A stretch of 64,000 nucleotides of DNA from Quillaja saponaria (Eukaryota; Streptophyta; Magnoliopsida; Fabales; Quillajaceae), in NCBI GenBank assembly GCA_029379385.1, contig CM055605.1, positions 19,007,001 through 19,071,000 on the forward strand, written 5' to 3'. This document shows, one piece after another, positions 36,681 through 54,006 of the stretch (positions within the stretch are counted from its first letter, which is position 1; each line of letters begins with the position of its first letter). The position numbers and the translations under genes were made by a program. The notes under the pieces were generated by a model that ran no database searches, was not told the origin of the DNA, and saw only the letters and a program-made list of their open reading frames with translations.

Positions 36681-39600
36681 AACAAGTTCATGTGTGTAGC
36701 AAAAAAGTGTAATAGGTTCATTGTTTAGGGAAAAAAAAAAAGTGTAACAGGTTTATTATCAATTAAATAAATAAATAAAATTGTGAGCCTCATTTTTAAG
36801 CCCAAAAACGTATAAAGTATGATATTTTTCAGTATAAAATGATCAAAAGCCAAATTGGGCTATAATTTTGGCCCAAAAAACTAAAGAAAGAAAAGGGCCC
36901 AATGGACCAAAAACCAATAAGAACTGAACTGGAACCGACTATTCTATGTTAGTAGAATTTTGGTTAATGAGCCTCTAACAAAACCAACAAAAACCGAATT
37001 TGGGCGTTTAGGCACAACTACTCGGTTTCTATTAGTATACTCTCCAAAAACCAATAGACCGAAATTGAGATCACCCCTAGCTTTGACTACATATTTGATG
37101 TTCATATGATGATTAATTTTATAAAGCCAGTTAAGTATATTTTTATAATATGTATTTTTGATGTTTAGTTTACCTTTTTTTGGATGAGAATTTGAAATAA
37201 TAGAATTTGTTTATGAGATATTAATATGAAATTAATTGTTTATGAAAAACTAAGAAAATAATTCGATAATATAAAGTATTTTATGAACTTATTCATTTTG
37301 TTTTGGAAAATGATTATATTAGAAGATACGACCCTCTTGTATTATGGTGTTTGATATTTAGTTTGGAATAAGGTATTTTTGAATGCGTCTTTTATGGAAG
37401 AGATAATTTGGTTTGATGGAACTTGGTTTTTGGAGGAAACCTTGTCAGATACCATAGCTAATAGCGGCTTTGTTAGCCTTAGTCTACCTTGGTTCAACCC
37501 CAGCTAGTAGGGGTGATGCTAGACTCGTGCTCGGCCAAGCATGTGGATTAGAATTGTTTAAATATGATGAGATTAATATGGATTTGGATGCCTAGCCAAC
37601 AGGGCTGATGCTAACCTTTGAGTTATGTGCCCATTAGTTCGTTTATGACATTCTGTCTTGGAATACTCAATGTTTCATATTTTATTATTGTTTTTTGAAT
37701 AGATATTCAAAGAAAGCTTAAACCTATAATTTAATAAAAGATTTTTTCAAGTAAGAGGTATTATGAAACATGTCATTTTTATGTTTCTTGCTTCCTAAAT
37801 TCTTCACAAGTTTTACATGAATTATTCCCATAGCTATTTTTGTTATGTTCTTATGTCAACCTTGTATAGTTAGTTGTTTACTTAATTAAATGATTTTTAC
37901 TTAACTTGTTTAACCTTTGATGAGTTATGTGTTTATTTATTATAAGAGGTTTGAAATATATTCATAGTATTATATTTTTCTTTATGAATAACTCAGATTT
38001 GTGAAGTGAGCATTAATGATTGATATAATATTTTGGGATGCTAGCTGCTAATTTTATTCAAAATTCATTAAAATTTTAAACTATGAGAAAGAATGAGAAG
38101 AATTAAGTTTTTTTTTTTTTTTTTTTTAAATTGTCAAGTAATTTTGTAAAACTATTATGGTGCATGAGTACCTTTGACTATATAGTTTTGTTTTCTAATG
38201 GGGTTGTATGTGGATAATATAATTTGGATGGATTCTTCTTATAATATTTGAATTTGTATTGCATATTGTTTGTAATCTATTAGGGTTGAATTCTCAAGTG
38301 GATTGTTGGAAAAGAATGTTCTTTCAAATTCCTTTATTTAGAGGATTTTTGAGTTGGATTTGGTAAGAAGTTCCTTTGGTTTTCAAGTTGATATTTTCTT
38401 TGTTAGTGGGTGTTGTTCTTAGTGAAAACTTGTCTAGAAGTGTGAGTTAATTTGTGGACCAATGGAATGTATATTTGGATTAATGTCATTAAATTTGATA
38501 ATTTCAGATTACTTGGTTAATGCTAATAAGTGGGATAACTAGTTTGATTATGCAAGGCGATTTCAATATAAGTTGGTTAGGTTGAAGTATTAAGGTTTTA
38601 AATCTTTTGGGGTGCAGTAATGTCATGATGTTACTATCTAGTTATGTGGGTGGAACTTAGAGGTAGAATTTATAACATTAGCTTGATGCTTTGTTATTGG
38701 TATTTAGAGTTTTAATTGATAACTTAGATTTGAATTTTTGGTACTAGCTTCTCTTCTAGAATACCTGTCTAGTGATATAAGTTTAGGTTCCTAAAATATG
38801 GTTAGAGTAATAGGCATAGTTAGGGTCTATAGCATGTTTACCAGTTAAGTGGCAGCTTACAAGATATTTTGGTTGTCGTGAACTTTTTTTTTTTTTTTTT
38901 TGCGAGATCATCTTCAATGATGGGACTTAGATTTTTTTTTTTTTTTTTGAGTAATAGATCACTTTTAAGTTTTGGGTGTAAGATTATATGTTGTAGCTAT
39001 TAGGTTCCAATAATTTTAGTATGTTTGAACTTTTCTCTTTTTAATGACCATTAAGTTGCATGTCAAACTACTTTGAGGTTTTAGGTTGTATTGTTTAAGA
39101 CTTTTTTAGCTTCATAAGATTTATATCTGATCTTGAGGTAACATTTTAGGCTTCACTTAGTAAATTGAAATGTTAAAGGGTGACTTCTTGAGTGATTGGG
39201 TTTTCGTACTCTCCACACCATACTAGGGAATTCTTATTAAATTAAACGTAGTGAGTATTTCGAAATCTAGCATTAAAGTGAATTTTACTAAAATGCTATA
39301 TTTTAGAAATTAAATAGTTGTGTTTCCTTGTACATTCTAATGATCTAATATGGAAAGTTTTTATGAGATGCATTGTTTGTTAAATGTGTATATTATGTTT
39401 CCAAGCATAAAATTTTCTATTTATTGTATATGCCAACTCACTGAGCTTGTTGAAGTTCATTCTACTCTATTTCCTAGTTTTGCAGATATTTGACTCGTCT
39501 GCATCTTTATTTGGAGTCTTGGAAGTACCAATATTTCTTTTTACTACAAGGGACTATATTTGTTAATAGAGTATTGCTTCACAACTACACTAGATTTTAA

Positions 39601-39962
39601 GAAGGTTGTTATTTATTTTTATTCCTTGTACTTTGATATTGATTTAAGGCTAGCTTGACCTAAAATGAGTTTTAGCTTGTCTTGGATCTTGTACCGATTA
39701 TGGCATCGCCGAAAACTTATGGGTGTGATGGTTTTATTTAAGGGTTAGGAGTTTTGATTGAATCGCTGTGATACTATGTAAAGTAAATATAAGAGCAAAG
39801 GATTGTAGCTTGAATAATCAAATATAGACTTTATTTATGATAGATGATAATATCACATACAAACAATGTGTGATTATATAACAACATAAGATATTCTAAC
39901 AAAAACAACAAATTGAGAATAGTCAAATGACAGTAATTTAAAAGGTCTTCTCCTTGCATGTT

Positions 39963-44104
<4,142 letters not shown>

Positions 44105-44315
44105 TCAAGAGACCCCATACCCTCCCCAACAAAAATCTGCCTACAAGTGTCTTAAAAACATCAAGAAAGGGGGCTCGAATTACAAACATAATTGTTAAAA
44201 ATAAGCAAACAAGCGTCTTTGAAACCAAGTCAAACCAGTTGCACATGATGAAAAAAATGGACTAACTAATAATTTTACTCTGTCTTCATTGTAAACTGGA
44301 ACAAGACAGGCTGAT

Positions 44316-45797
44316 TATTAGAAATATTATTTGACAATCTAGAAAGTTCAACTAAATCTTGAATTATCTAGACATTTGTATATGTCAGCTACAAAGACTT
44401 AAGAATTAAGTTAGCCAGGCATTAGAACTTTGAAGATAATTCTAGTACTACGGCAAGGAGTTAGCTTAATCATTAGGCTAAATTACTCTAGAATTATCAA
44501 GACAATTTATGTCAACCATGACAACTCTATACGCCTTAACCTCCCACCAATGTGTGTATCTATGATCATATACCTCCTCCCATAAAATATATTGTATCAC
44601 TCCCTTGTTACCCAAAATAAAATTCTATTACTCTAATAATTAAAAGCTTTCAGTTTTCAACATGGTATTTTTCAACATGGTGTCAAAGCAGTTCGATCTA
44701 ATGGAGTATTGAAGAAAGCTTCTGCTATTCAAGATTCAAGTCAAAGCTATTGCTATCTAATGGGATGTTGAAGAAAGCTTCTGCTATTCAAGGTTCAAGC
44801 AAGGGAGTGACAATTAATGTTCGTTGGGATAAAGTTCAAGAACTAGAGAGGAGAAAGAAACTAGTGAAACTACAAAGGATGGATCAAAGCAAGGACTGGA
44901 GGCAAAGTCACTATCACCAATAAAACATAATAGTGCCTCTGAGAGAGTCATCATAATGACTCTACAAGCATTATTACAAAGACAACATAATAGTGCCTCT
45001 GAGAGAATAGCGTCATATGGTGAATCTACAAGCTCTATCACCAAAATAAACTAGTGCCTCTGAGGGAGTAGCATCATATGGTGAGTCTAAAAGTACACTG
45101 TCAATAAGACAATATAGTAGTGCCTTTAGGAAAAGTAGTACTACAAGGTCAGTCTACAAGCACTATTGTCAAAAAGTATCTAGCAAGTACCGGAAGGAAG
45201 ACTTCATTAGAAGATCAAGAAAGATTTAAGAATCGAGAATTTCCAAGTTCAAAGATTTTCAAATTAAGGGGAAGTGTTAGAAATATAATTTGAAAATCTA
45301 AAAGGTCAAGTATGCCTATATCTAGATTTGTGTAGAATCATACACGTTAGTCAAACAAATCTATAGAATATGTTATGAAGGCAAGATTAATTAGCTTATT
45401 CATTAAGCTAATTATACTCTAGAATTATCTACACAATTCATGTACAAATAGGTTATGTTTCTAAACTATAGAAATGTCAACAATTGAGGCAAGAATAATT
45501 AGCTTAGTCATTAAGCTAACTTATTCTAAAAAAATCTACATGGTGGCATTGGAAAAAGCTTCATGGAAGCCTTGATAAGGAGATGGACAAATCCTAAAAA
45601 TAGGCACGAAGAGTAATATGAGGTGTATCTCCAACCATGAGTTGGATGATCATACACCTCATTCCATCAAAACCTTCAACCATGAGTTGTATGGTCATAT
45701 ATTTTCTCCCTTACCTTTATCTAAAATATACTGTATTACTTCCTTGTTACCAAAATAAAATTCTATTTTTGCCTCCATCAATTAAAGATTTTCAACC
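44316..45797 (+). mobile_element. TRIM-like LTR element with target duplication
   Basis: 5' LTR 44316-44677 (first dinucleotide TA instead of TG), primer site TGGTGTCAAAGC at 44678, interior 44678-45274, polypurine tract AAATTAAGGGGAAG 45261-45274, 3' LTR 45275-45797. A perfect target duplication CTGAT lies at 44311-44315 and 45798-45802. No protein is encoded; total length is 1482 bp. The 3' LTR is longer than the 5' LTR (523 versus 362 bp), partly because a ~107-bp segment (from about 45381) is duplicated in it. Confidence 0.85.
44698..45180. repeat. ~60-bp repeats filling the TRIM interior
   Basis: First type: 'ctaatgg..ttgaagaaagc' units at 44698 and 44757 (spacing 59). Second type: 'tagtgcctct' units at 44931, 44991, 45052 and 45118 (spacing 60, 61, 66). 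Confidence 0.85.
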
Positions 45798-48700
45798 CTG
45801 ATAAAAGATATCAAATCACTAATATAGTCATTTATCTAGAAAAATCAACTATTATAACCAGAGCAAGTAATGCTGATATTAGGAACTGTAGCACCTCGTG
45901 TATTAGTTCATGTTTTATAAGTCTAACTGATGTTAAAAAATATATTTAAAAAAAATAAAACTATAATTTTATATATAAACATAAATTATGTGCTAAAACA
46001 TAAAATAAAAAAAAATAAAAAAAAATAAAAAAAAACTTTCTAGAAAAAGACAGGAGAAGGCATTTGTCAAATCACCCTTCTTTCTTTTCTTTTTTTTTTT
46101 CTTTTTCCCCTTCCTCTTTCACGCATGACTCCCCAAGGAAACGTAGAGAACAGAGGCAAAACTCTGTCTCATTTTTTTCTTTTCCTTTCCTTTTACCAAA
46201 CCTTGCCAAAATCAACCAACCCATCTTATATCCATCCATTCATCTCTTGGTTTATAAAGCTCAGTGATTTCGATTGGTGTCTATTATAAGTTTCACTTGG
46301 GTAAGCAAGAATCCTACTAAATTATTTTCTTTTCCCTCACATCCTAGTACCTATATATATATAATAATTTCTAGATCTAGAATTGCTTGAGAAATTTTTA
46401 CTTTAATCTTTATTAAAAGAGGTTATTGTTTTCAATTCTAATTTTACTTGCTTATTTGAAGTTTAATTGAAAGACCTATTGTTATTTTCTCAAATATTTA
46501 CATTTTAAGGTTCCTAAAACCAAGCACTTCGATTATGAATTTTTTTATGATTGGGCTCACAATTATAGGTAACAGAATTTCAACAAGTTTGAAAGTTTGA
46601 ATTATTTTTGTTTGTTTTACTTTATAGCACTTATGGTAATATTATTTACAAGTAAATATTCTACATCATAAGATTTCAAATTTTAATCTATTGGTGAACA
46701 CATTTTATTATTATTGTTATTATTTTTAAAGGAATGATTATGCTACTTCAAATCAAATTGTTTGTTATTTAAAGATCTTTTGCTCCCAATTCTTAAAAAA
46801 ATAAAAAATAAAAAATAATTGTTAGTCATTATATTGATGGTTATATGTTCATCCATTGATAGGTTAATCTTTTTAAGTGACTTGGATTTCACTAAAATGA
46901 TCGTGTGTGGTCATGTGTTTGGGTTTTATGTGGTGTTTGTTAGTTTTGCTCTGTTGAGGTCAGTAGTAATTACAACATATGACATGGTTTCTTAAAACTC
47001 TAGTATTATTTTTTAAGTGAATATTCCTTTTTGTGAAACTGAAAATTAGTGTAAACAAAATTACTTTAAATTTGGAAGACTTACAGTAGAGTCTAACTTC
47101 GGGAATAGACATTTTTGAAGTTACATTTGAGTTTTGAACATCAAGAAATTCTATATGTTTCTTATTTTGGTTAATTGAATTGGTGTTTTGTTATAAAATC
47201 TCTTACTTTTAGGAGAGTATGTAAAATTGGAGACTAGTTGTTATTCATTTTATATTTGTGTCTATATTAGTTACTTTCGGTATAAGCTTTGGCTACATAT
47301 TTGATGTTCATATGATCATTAATTTCATAAAGCCAATTGAGTATATTTTTATAATATGTATTTTTGACATTTAGTTTGTCATTTTGGAAATATAGCAATA
47401 TTTTGAAAATGTGGATCACTTCGAGTGTTGGACTAGACTTGAAAACTTAAACTTTTAGAATATTGGATATTATTAAGCTTTAGATTTGAATATTTGAAAT
47501 AAAAAATTTGTTTATGAGATATTGAAATGAAATGAGTTGTTTATAAAAAGTTAAGAGGAAATGATCCGAGAATCTATAGCATTTTACAAATTTTTCTATT
47601 TTGGTTTTGGAAAGATATTTTATTAGAATATTTAATCCACTTGTATCGTGGTGTTCGATAATTAGTTTGGAATAGATATTTTTAGATGCATCTTATATGG
47701 TTTTATGAGAAAATATAATTTAGTTTGATGGAACATGATTTTTAGGAGGAAACCCTATCAGAATACCATAGCTAATAACGGTGTTCTTAGCCTTGGTGCA
47801 CCTTGGTATAACCCTAGCTAGCAGAGATGATGCTAGCCTCGTGCTTGGCCAAGCATGTGGATTGGAATTGTTTAAATATGATGAGATTGATATGGATTTG
47901 GATGCCTAGCTAATAGGGCTAATGTTGACCTTTAGGTTGCATGCCTATTGGTTTGTTTATAACATTTTGTCTTGGAATCCTCCCTATTTAATGTTTTATG
48001 ATTGTTTTTTTGAATTAGATTTTCATCAAAAGCTTGTACCTATAGTCTAATAAAAGATTCTTTCAAGTAAGAGGTATTATAAAATAAGTCATTTTATGTT
48101 TCTTGCCTCTTAAATTCTAGATCTTCATGAGTTTTAAATGAATTATTCCCATAGCTATTTTTGTTATGTTTTTATAGTCAATCTTGTCAGTTAGTTGTTT
48201 ACTTGATTAAATGACTTTCGCTTAATTTGTTTAATTTTTGATAAGTTACGCGTTTATTTATTATAAGAGATTTGAAATATACTTGTAGTATTATATATAT
48301 ATATATATATTGTGAATTACTCATATTTGTGAAGTAAGCATTAATGATTTGTATTATATTTTGGGATGTCAGTTGCTGGTTTTATTCAAAATTTATTGAA
48401 TTTTATAAGCTACAAGAAAGAATCAAAAGAATGAAGCTTTTTTTTTTTTAAATTGTGAAGTAATTTTGTAAAACTAGTATGGTGCATGAATACCTTGATA
48501 TTAGCTTTGTTATCTAATGAGGTTGTATGTGGATAATACAATTTAGATGGATTCTTCTTATATCTGAATTGGTATTGCTTATTGATCATAATCTATTAGG
48601 CTTGAATTATCAGGTGGATTGTTAGGAAAGTGTGTTCTTTTGAATTCTTTTATTGTAAGGATTTATAGGTTGATTTAGGTAAGTCCCTTCGTTGATATTT

Positions 48701-50889
48701 TTCTTGAGTTTCCTTTGTTGATTTGTTCATTTAGTGGGTGTCATTAAATTTGATGACATTTTAGATTATTGGTTAATGCTAATGAGTGGGCTATCTAATT
48801 TGGCAAATGCAGGAAATTTCAAGATAATTGTAGTTGGAAAAATAAGATGGTTAGGCCGAAGTATTAAGGTTGTAAATATTTTGGGGTTCAGTAATGTCTT
48901 GTTAAAAAAAACTGTCCAGCTAGGTGGTTTGATCTTAAAGGTAGAATTTATAACATTAGCTTGAGGTTTTGATATTGGTATTTAAAATTTTTAATTGATA
49001 ATTTAGGTTTGAATATTAAATGGCAGTTCTTTTTTGGAATTCCTGTCTAGTGACATGAGTTTAGGTTTTTAAAATTTGGTTAGAATGACAGGCATAATTA
49101 GAGTCTATAGAATGTTTGATAGTTAAAGTGACAGCTTACAAGATGTTATGGTTGTCATGAATGTTTCTTTACGAGATTATTTCAACAATAAAATTTAGAT
49201 TTTTTTTTTTTAAGTAATAGATCATTTTCAAGTTTTGGATGTGGGAATATACATTGCAGCTCTTAAGTTCTCTACAATATGGAACATGTCCCAAAATGTA
49301 AACAAGTACAACTACTTATTTATATAACCAGATCATAATAACCACAAAATTACACAAGGGAGCTCCACTCCAACCATATCAGAAATAATAAATAATTATA
49401 CTATTACATCATGTAAAATCAGACATTTCATAGTTCTAGTGTGACTGCAAACTTTCATCATTGAATTCAAGTATAAGATTTCGAATATATCTTGTCACTA
49501 AACACTTGACAAACCCAATATTGGTTATTGTCATCTCTTGAGATCCTGTTACTAAAACAATATCAACAAGAGAAGGATGAGTCATCCAGACTCAGTAAGT
49601 GGAAAATCATACCTAAAAAGCACTAGTATCACTCAACACACATATATAATATATAGTCAATTAATAACAACATATCTTAAATTTCAAAACCACTAAGGTA
49701 ACACATACACGATTATGGAAATATAAACTTATCAAGCACAACTCAAATAGTACCATGTATAATTCAATCAAAATAATCAAAGCAATCAAATCATACAAAG
49801 AGCTAACTAAGTAACTCAGCCCCACATAATAATATCTCCCCCTACCAGGCATTTACACGCCGCACAATAGGTTATTCTCTATATATAATCTATCCTATCG
49901 GGGCTGAGCACTTAATTCTTTTAAAACACTTATCAGAATCAAAATATCCTAGGTGCACCTGGATTTCAAATTTGGATGTAAAATTCATTTCGGAGAAAAA
50001 TTCACTTTGTTAGTATTTATCAACCATAAACAATTTCAATCATCAAACATAATTCAAATAACTCACAATAACACTGTACATGCCTATTTTTCCATATAAC
50101 ACATTTATTCAAATACCCATACAATTACATATAATAATCTAGTAACCAAAGGGTAGCAGTTAACGACTCACCAGCTTACAAATCTTGTTTATCACTTTCT
50201 CTTGCGCTCCCTTTGCTTAACCACTTAAGCCAATAATTCTTTACTCATTGTTCTTAAATTTTTATTCAAATTTAAATAATGCTTAACCCCTAAGATTTCA
50301 ATCTACTAAATTCTATTCATTAGATTACAATTAGTTTCTTTAAGGCTTTTCAATAACCACCTTAAAGGCAACCAACTTTATTTCTTGTATATATGTATTT
50401 CTATCAATAAAACTAAACTAAATCCCTAGAATTTACTTTACCTATAATTCCAATAATAACTTTAAGGTTAAATTAATTATTCAAGAGTTACTATAAACTT
50501 GAATCATAAAGATTTAACAACAAACTAACACCCAAACTTCCAATAGCATACTACCAACTTATGATTACCATTAACAACATTCCATCATTCAATTTCCCTT
50601 CCATTTTTTGTTTTTTTTTTTTGTTTTTACATTCAATTCTCATACAAAGACCAAAAGGATAATAACTAGGTTCTTTTAGACATTTTATCAAACATTTTAA
50701 GGGCATAAGTTCCTTTTATTGATGTGTATATATACATATATAAATATATATATATATATACACACACACCCCAATAATTCAACATAAATCCTCAAATTTC
50801 CATGTTATTCATATCCCAACTTAACCCATTTCAATCTCAATATGTTCCTATTTCCAAGATTTACTTTCTTACTAATCATATAGTATATG

Positions 50890-50921
<32 letters not shown>

Positions 50922-51239
50922 TATCCTTTATTTCTAAACTTTCATCACCCTTTCTTTACTTCCTAAGCCTAGATCACTAATTTGCTAAGAATATTTAGAG
51001 AAATAAAATTAGAAGCTAAAAACTACCAACAATAAGACTAAAAATGGTGGCTGCCACAAGAAATAATTGATGGATGCTTCATGAATGTTTTGGATTAATA
51101 AAAAAACTTATGTACTAATCAACAGATCATAAGCCAACCTACTTGTTGCTAGCCTTGCAATCATTCATCAAATTCAAGGCAAGTTCGAAACACACGTACA
51201 AAGATAATCTTAATGGTAAAATGAAAAGGAGAACAAACC

Positions 51240-51640
51240 TAATGTGGTGTACTAAGGTCCAGATTATAAACAATTACTTTCCCATTCAACTTTTGAGTAA
51301 GGTTGAGAATATCTAAAAAAACCTCTATAACACTAATACTCACCGATATGCCTTTTAAGCCCCTTCCACTAAAGCCTCCTCCAACCTTCTAGTACTTACA
51401 CGAACATTATGTTCAGGGATATCAAGATATCTAGCAATAGCAGAGTATGCAAACTGAAGGCACTGAATCAAACTATAAATGATGATGTAGTTGTCTTCAT
51501 CTGGTACAGTTAGGGCAGTTTGTGTCTCCATATGGAAATGGTATTGAGACACAAGTTTGATCTCAGCAGAAGAATCTTCAATAGCTTTCAATGTAGTCAA
51601 GGAAGCTCCAATCTCAATCCTTGATGAATCCCCTATGATC
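51240..51640 (-). pseudogene. Aldehyde oxidase/xanthine dehydrogenase fragment
   Basis: A piece of a molybdenum hydroxylase, probably aldehyde oxidase. Reading from about 51580 down: SAEIKLVSQYHFHMETQTAL, TVPDEDN, VYS-type strand, then YLDIPEHNVRVSTRR at about 51390-51430. The open frame then reads LEEALVEG, but in the next frame the same bases give GGGFSGRG, so a single base loss hides the conserved GGGFGGK molybdopterin-binding loop. A GTGAGT donor follows at about 51350, and LNGKVIVYNLDL (about 51260-51295) may be the start of the next exon. The rest of the ~1300-residue enzyme is absent. It lies inside a family-S LTR; the other S copies lack it at this place. Confidence 0.75.
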
Positions 51641-52063
51641 ATTTGAGAGCTCGATAATATACCTCAGATCAATATACATCTCATAAACTTCTGTATCCTT
51701 GTAATAACCCATATCGATTCACTCCACACCACCAGTTGCTATGAGCATACAAGGAAGAAGACAGTCACAACCAAGAAGGAGATGGAACTTATGGTTGCAA
51801 AGGAGGAGATACACGGCCAAAACAGGGAGCATAGCAGGGGATAAGGAGCACGGCAAGAACTAGGGAGAAAAGAAAGCTCAAGGAACCAAGAGAAATGAAA
51901 AAAAAAATCAAGGGCTAAGTCAATTTAAGGGGAAAAGAAAAGTAAAAAGAAAAAAAAAAACTAAAAGAGAAATCAAACAATATAAGATAATTAAGTCAAA
52001 ATTCACTTTTTAAAGTTGTGATGGATGTCAATTCCCAAGTCATTTATACACACACATATATAT

Positions 52064-53640
52064 TGTTGGAAATGTGGTGGGCTCTAATACCTTTCTGTTG
52101 GAATGTGTAATTAGCACACATTACCATTTTGTTAGAATATGATAGGAGCTTATATACTCAAACACACATTTAGACATTTAGAGATGAAAAGATAATATTG
52201 TAAGGGAATAACTCATTTCATAACCAATACAATTGATGATGCCACTTCGGTTGACCCAAATATTACAAGACTTAATATAACATATATATACTAGTAACTC
52301 TAACTCACTAACTTGTAACTCTTTACTACTTAATAACTCACTACTAATAAGATTTAAAAATCCATTACTAGCAATGAAACTCCCACTAATACACAATTCA
52401 TTACAATTTCATAACTTATCACTAATACACAATTAACTACTAATTCATATTACTAATTATTTTATTAATTCTCCTAGGAGTTAGAAATATTAAAAGATCA
52501 ATTTCAAATTACAATTTCAACACTCTCCTTTAATTTGAAATTTTCTTTTTCTAAATTTTTTTATTCTTGTGTGCAGTGTTTATATCATGTTGATATCTTG
52601 AATTGTCTTCAAAATTGCTCACTAATTAACTATTGATTTCCAGTAACCAAATTTACAATTTTTTCTTCCTTCCTCGAACAACTATGCAACTAGCCTAATT
52701 CGTTTCTTGATCTTCATCATCAATTAACTTTGCAATTGCAACATCAAGGCCCTCATTTAGCAACATCGACTAACTTCATCTGTTGTTTTCCTTCATAAAT
52801 CCACAACAATTTCACCAAAGGACTTTCAACAACTTCTTCAATTCTGTCTATCTCTTGAACACATTTTTTTCCCTTCACTTGAGCTAGGCTCTTATTCATA
52901 ACAAATTTTTTTTTCTTTCACACAACAATATTCTTTTCTACCTCAAAAACATTAGTCTCATCATTTTCTTTTTCTCTCACGTGAGCCTTCAGACCATATC
53001 CAATTATCATCACTCATTTTACTCATGAGTATTTTACTTCATCATGGGTTGTGCATCATGTGTTTTCTTCATACTCCAACAATGAGTCTCTCTCTATGGA
53101 TAACCTCACATTATCCAACTTCAATCGTGAGCTACACCTAAGTCTTATTCCTCATATCTAACATCTCAACCAAACTATCAGCTCTGATACCACTTTGTTG
53201 GAAATGTGGCGGGCTCTTAATATCTCTTTGTTGGAATGTGTAATTAGCACACATTACCACTTTGTTAGAATGTGGTGGGAGCTCATATACTCAAACACAC
53301 ATTTAGACATTTAGAGATGAAAAGATAATATTGTAAGGCAATAACTCATTTCATAACCAATACAATTGGTGATGCCACTTCAGGTAGACCCAAATATTAT
53401 AAGACTCAATATAACATATATATATACTAGTAACTCTAACTCATTAACTTGTAACTCCCTACTACCTAATAACTCACTACTAATAAGGTTTAAAAATCAA
53501 TTACTAGAAATGAAACTCGTACTAATACACAATTTATTACAATTTCATACCTCACCACTAATACATAATTAACTATTAATTCATATTACTAATTATTTTA
53601 TTAATTCTCCTAGGAGTTAGAAATACTAAAAGACCAATTT
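52064..53640 (-). mobile_element. Small non-autonomous LTR element, second TRIM-like
   Basis: On the minus strand: 5' LTR 53640-53196, primer site 53192-53181 reading TGGTATCAGAGC (exact complement of the initiator tRNA-Met end), interior 53180-52538, polypurine tract CAAATTAAAGGAGAG next to 52523, 3' LTR 52522-52064. The LTRs are very similar (459 and 445 bp); the 5' LTR lacks its first ~18 bases. TATAT flanks both sides (52059-52063 and 53641-53645) within a TA-rich site. No gag or pol. High LTR similarity suggests it is among the younger insertions here. Confidence 0.8.
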
Positions 53641-54006
53641 TATATATCAATACTCATTTACTTTAATTTTTCTTTTTTTACTTTGTTTAAATTTTATTTA
53701 TCTAGTTACAACAAATTATGTACCAATTTTTTAAAGCAGACATTAAAATATTAGGTTATAACAGAGGTAACAGTTTAGTGTTCACTTAGAAAATTGAAAT
53801 GTTAAAGGATGACTTATCGAGTGCTTAGGGTTCAGTTCTCTCGATACTATACTAGGGATTTCTTTTTAAATTAAACTGGTGAGGTTTGTAAAAACTAACA
53901 TTGAAAGAAAATTTTGCTAAATTGTTATATTTTGGAAACTAAAATAAATGTGTTTCATTGAACATTTTTATCATCTAGTATGGAAAGTTTTAAGAGATTC
54001 ATTGTA

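Larger units (their letters stand above)
32375..37079 (+). mobile_element. hAT transposon, 4.7 kb, inactive
   Basis: Ends TAAGTGCATATATG (left) and ATCACCCCTA (right); the right end in reverse complement is TAGGGGTGAT, the usual plant hAT terminus, and the left end is decayed. Flanks ACATTGAG (32367-32374) and GCTTTGAC (37080-37087) are compatible with an aged 8-bp target duplication (5 of 8 match), and the family-AB sequence is continuous when the element is removed. Both subterminal regions are rich in CCGAA/GGTT motifs. It carries one transposase remnant. Confidence 0.8.
31688..39775 (+). mobile_element. Family AB LTR, copy A (with hAT insert)
   Basis: From ttatgattgggctc at 31688 this region matches copy B from 46547 onward. 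The match is interrupted by the hAT element at 32375-37079, resumes with 'ctttgactacatatttgatg' (37081 versus 47287) and continues to about 39385. Shared landmarks include the GC-richer 'gccttggtgcaccttgg...agcatgtgg' block (37470-37550 and 47790-47860). The first ~660 bp of the LTR, present in B, are missing. The layout resembles long Gypsy LTRs. The right end is approximate; the OPR pseudogene follows. Confidence 0.65.
49271..53763 (-). mobile_element. Family S LTR, copy 4 (nested)
   Basis: Minus-strand LTR starting at 53763 (TGTTATAACC) and running down to 49271, where its last ~180 bp are missing relative to 18271-21260. It contains the TRIM-like element at 52064-53640 and an aldehyde-oxidase-like fragment. 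Without the TRIM it is about 2.9 kb, as long as its relatives. (TA)n and (CA)n runs lie at about 50725-50770 and 50885-50925. Confidence 0.75.
45887..54006 (+). mobile_element. Family AB LTR, copy B (with nested elements)
   Basis: Starts TGTAGCACCTCGTG, the form 'TGTAxCACCxCG' common in plant Gypsy LTRs. From 46547 it matches copy A. It is interrupted at about 49270 by a family-S LTR and resumes at 53764 (gaggtaacag...), matching A at 39128 on. About 120 bp of A are missing at the S insertion point. The right end of homology is about 54006. No gag-pol is linked to it. A T-rich tract and AAATAAAA repeats lie at 45955-46110. Confidence 0.65.

Noticed and set aside
46064..46267. Phe/Ser-rich open frame
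   Set aside because: Made by a T/C-rich tract within LTR copy B; no domain.
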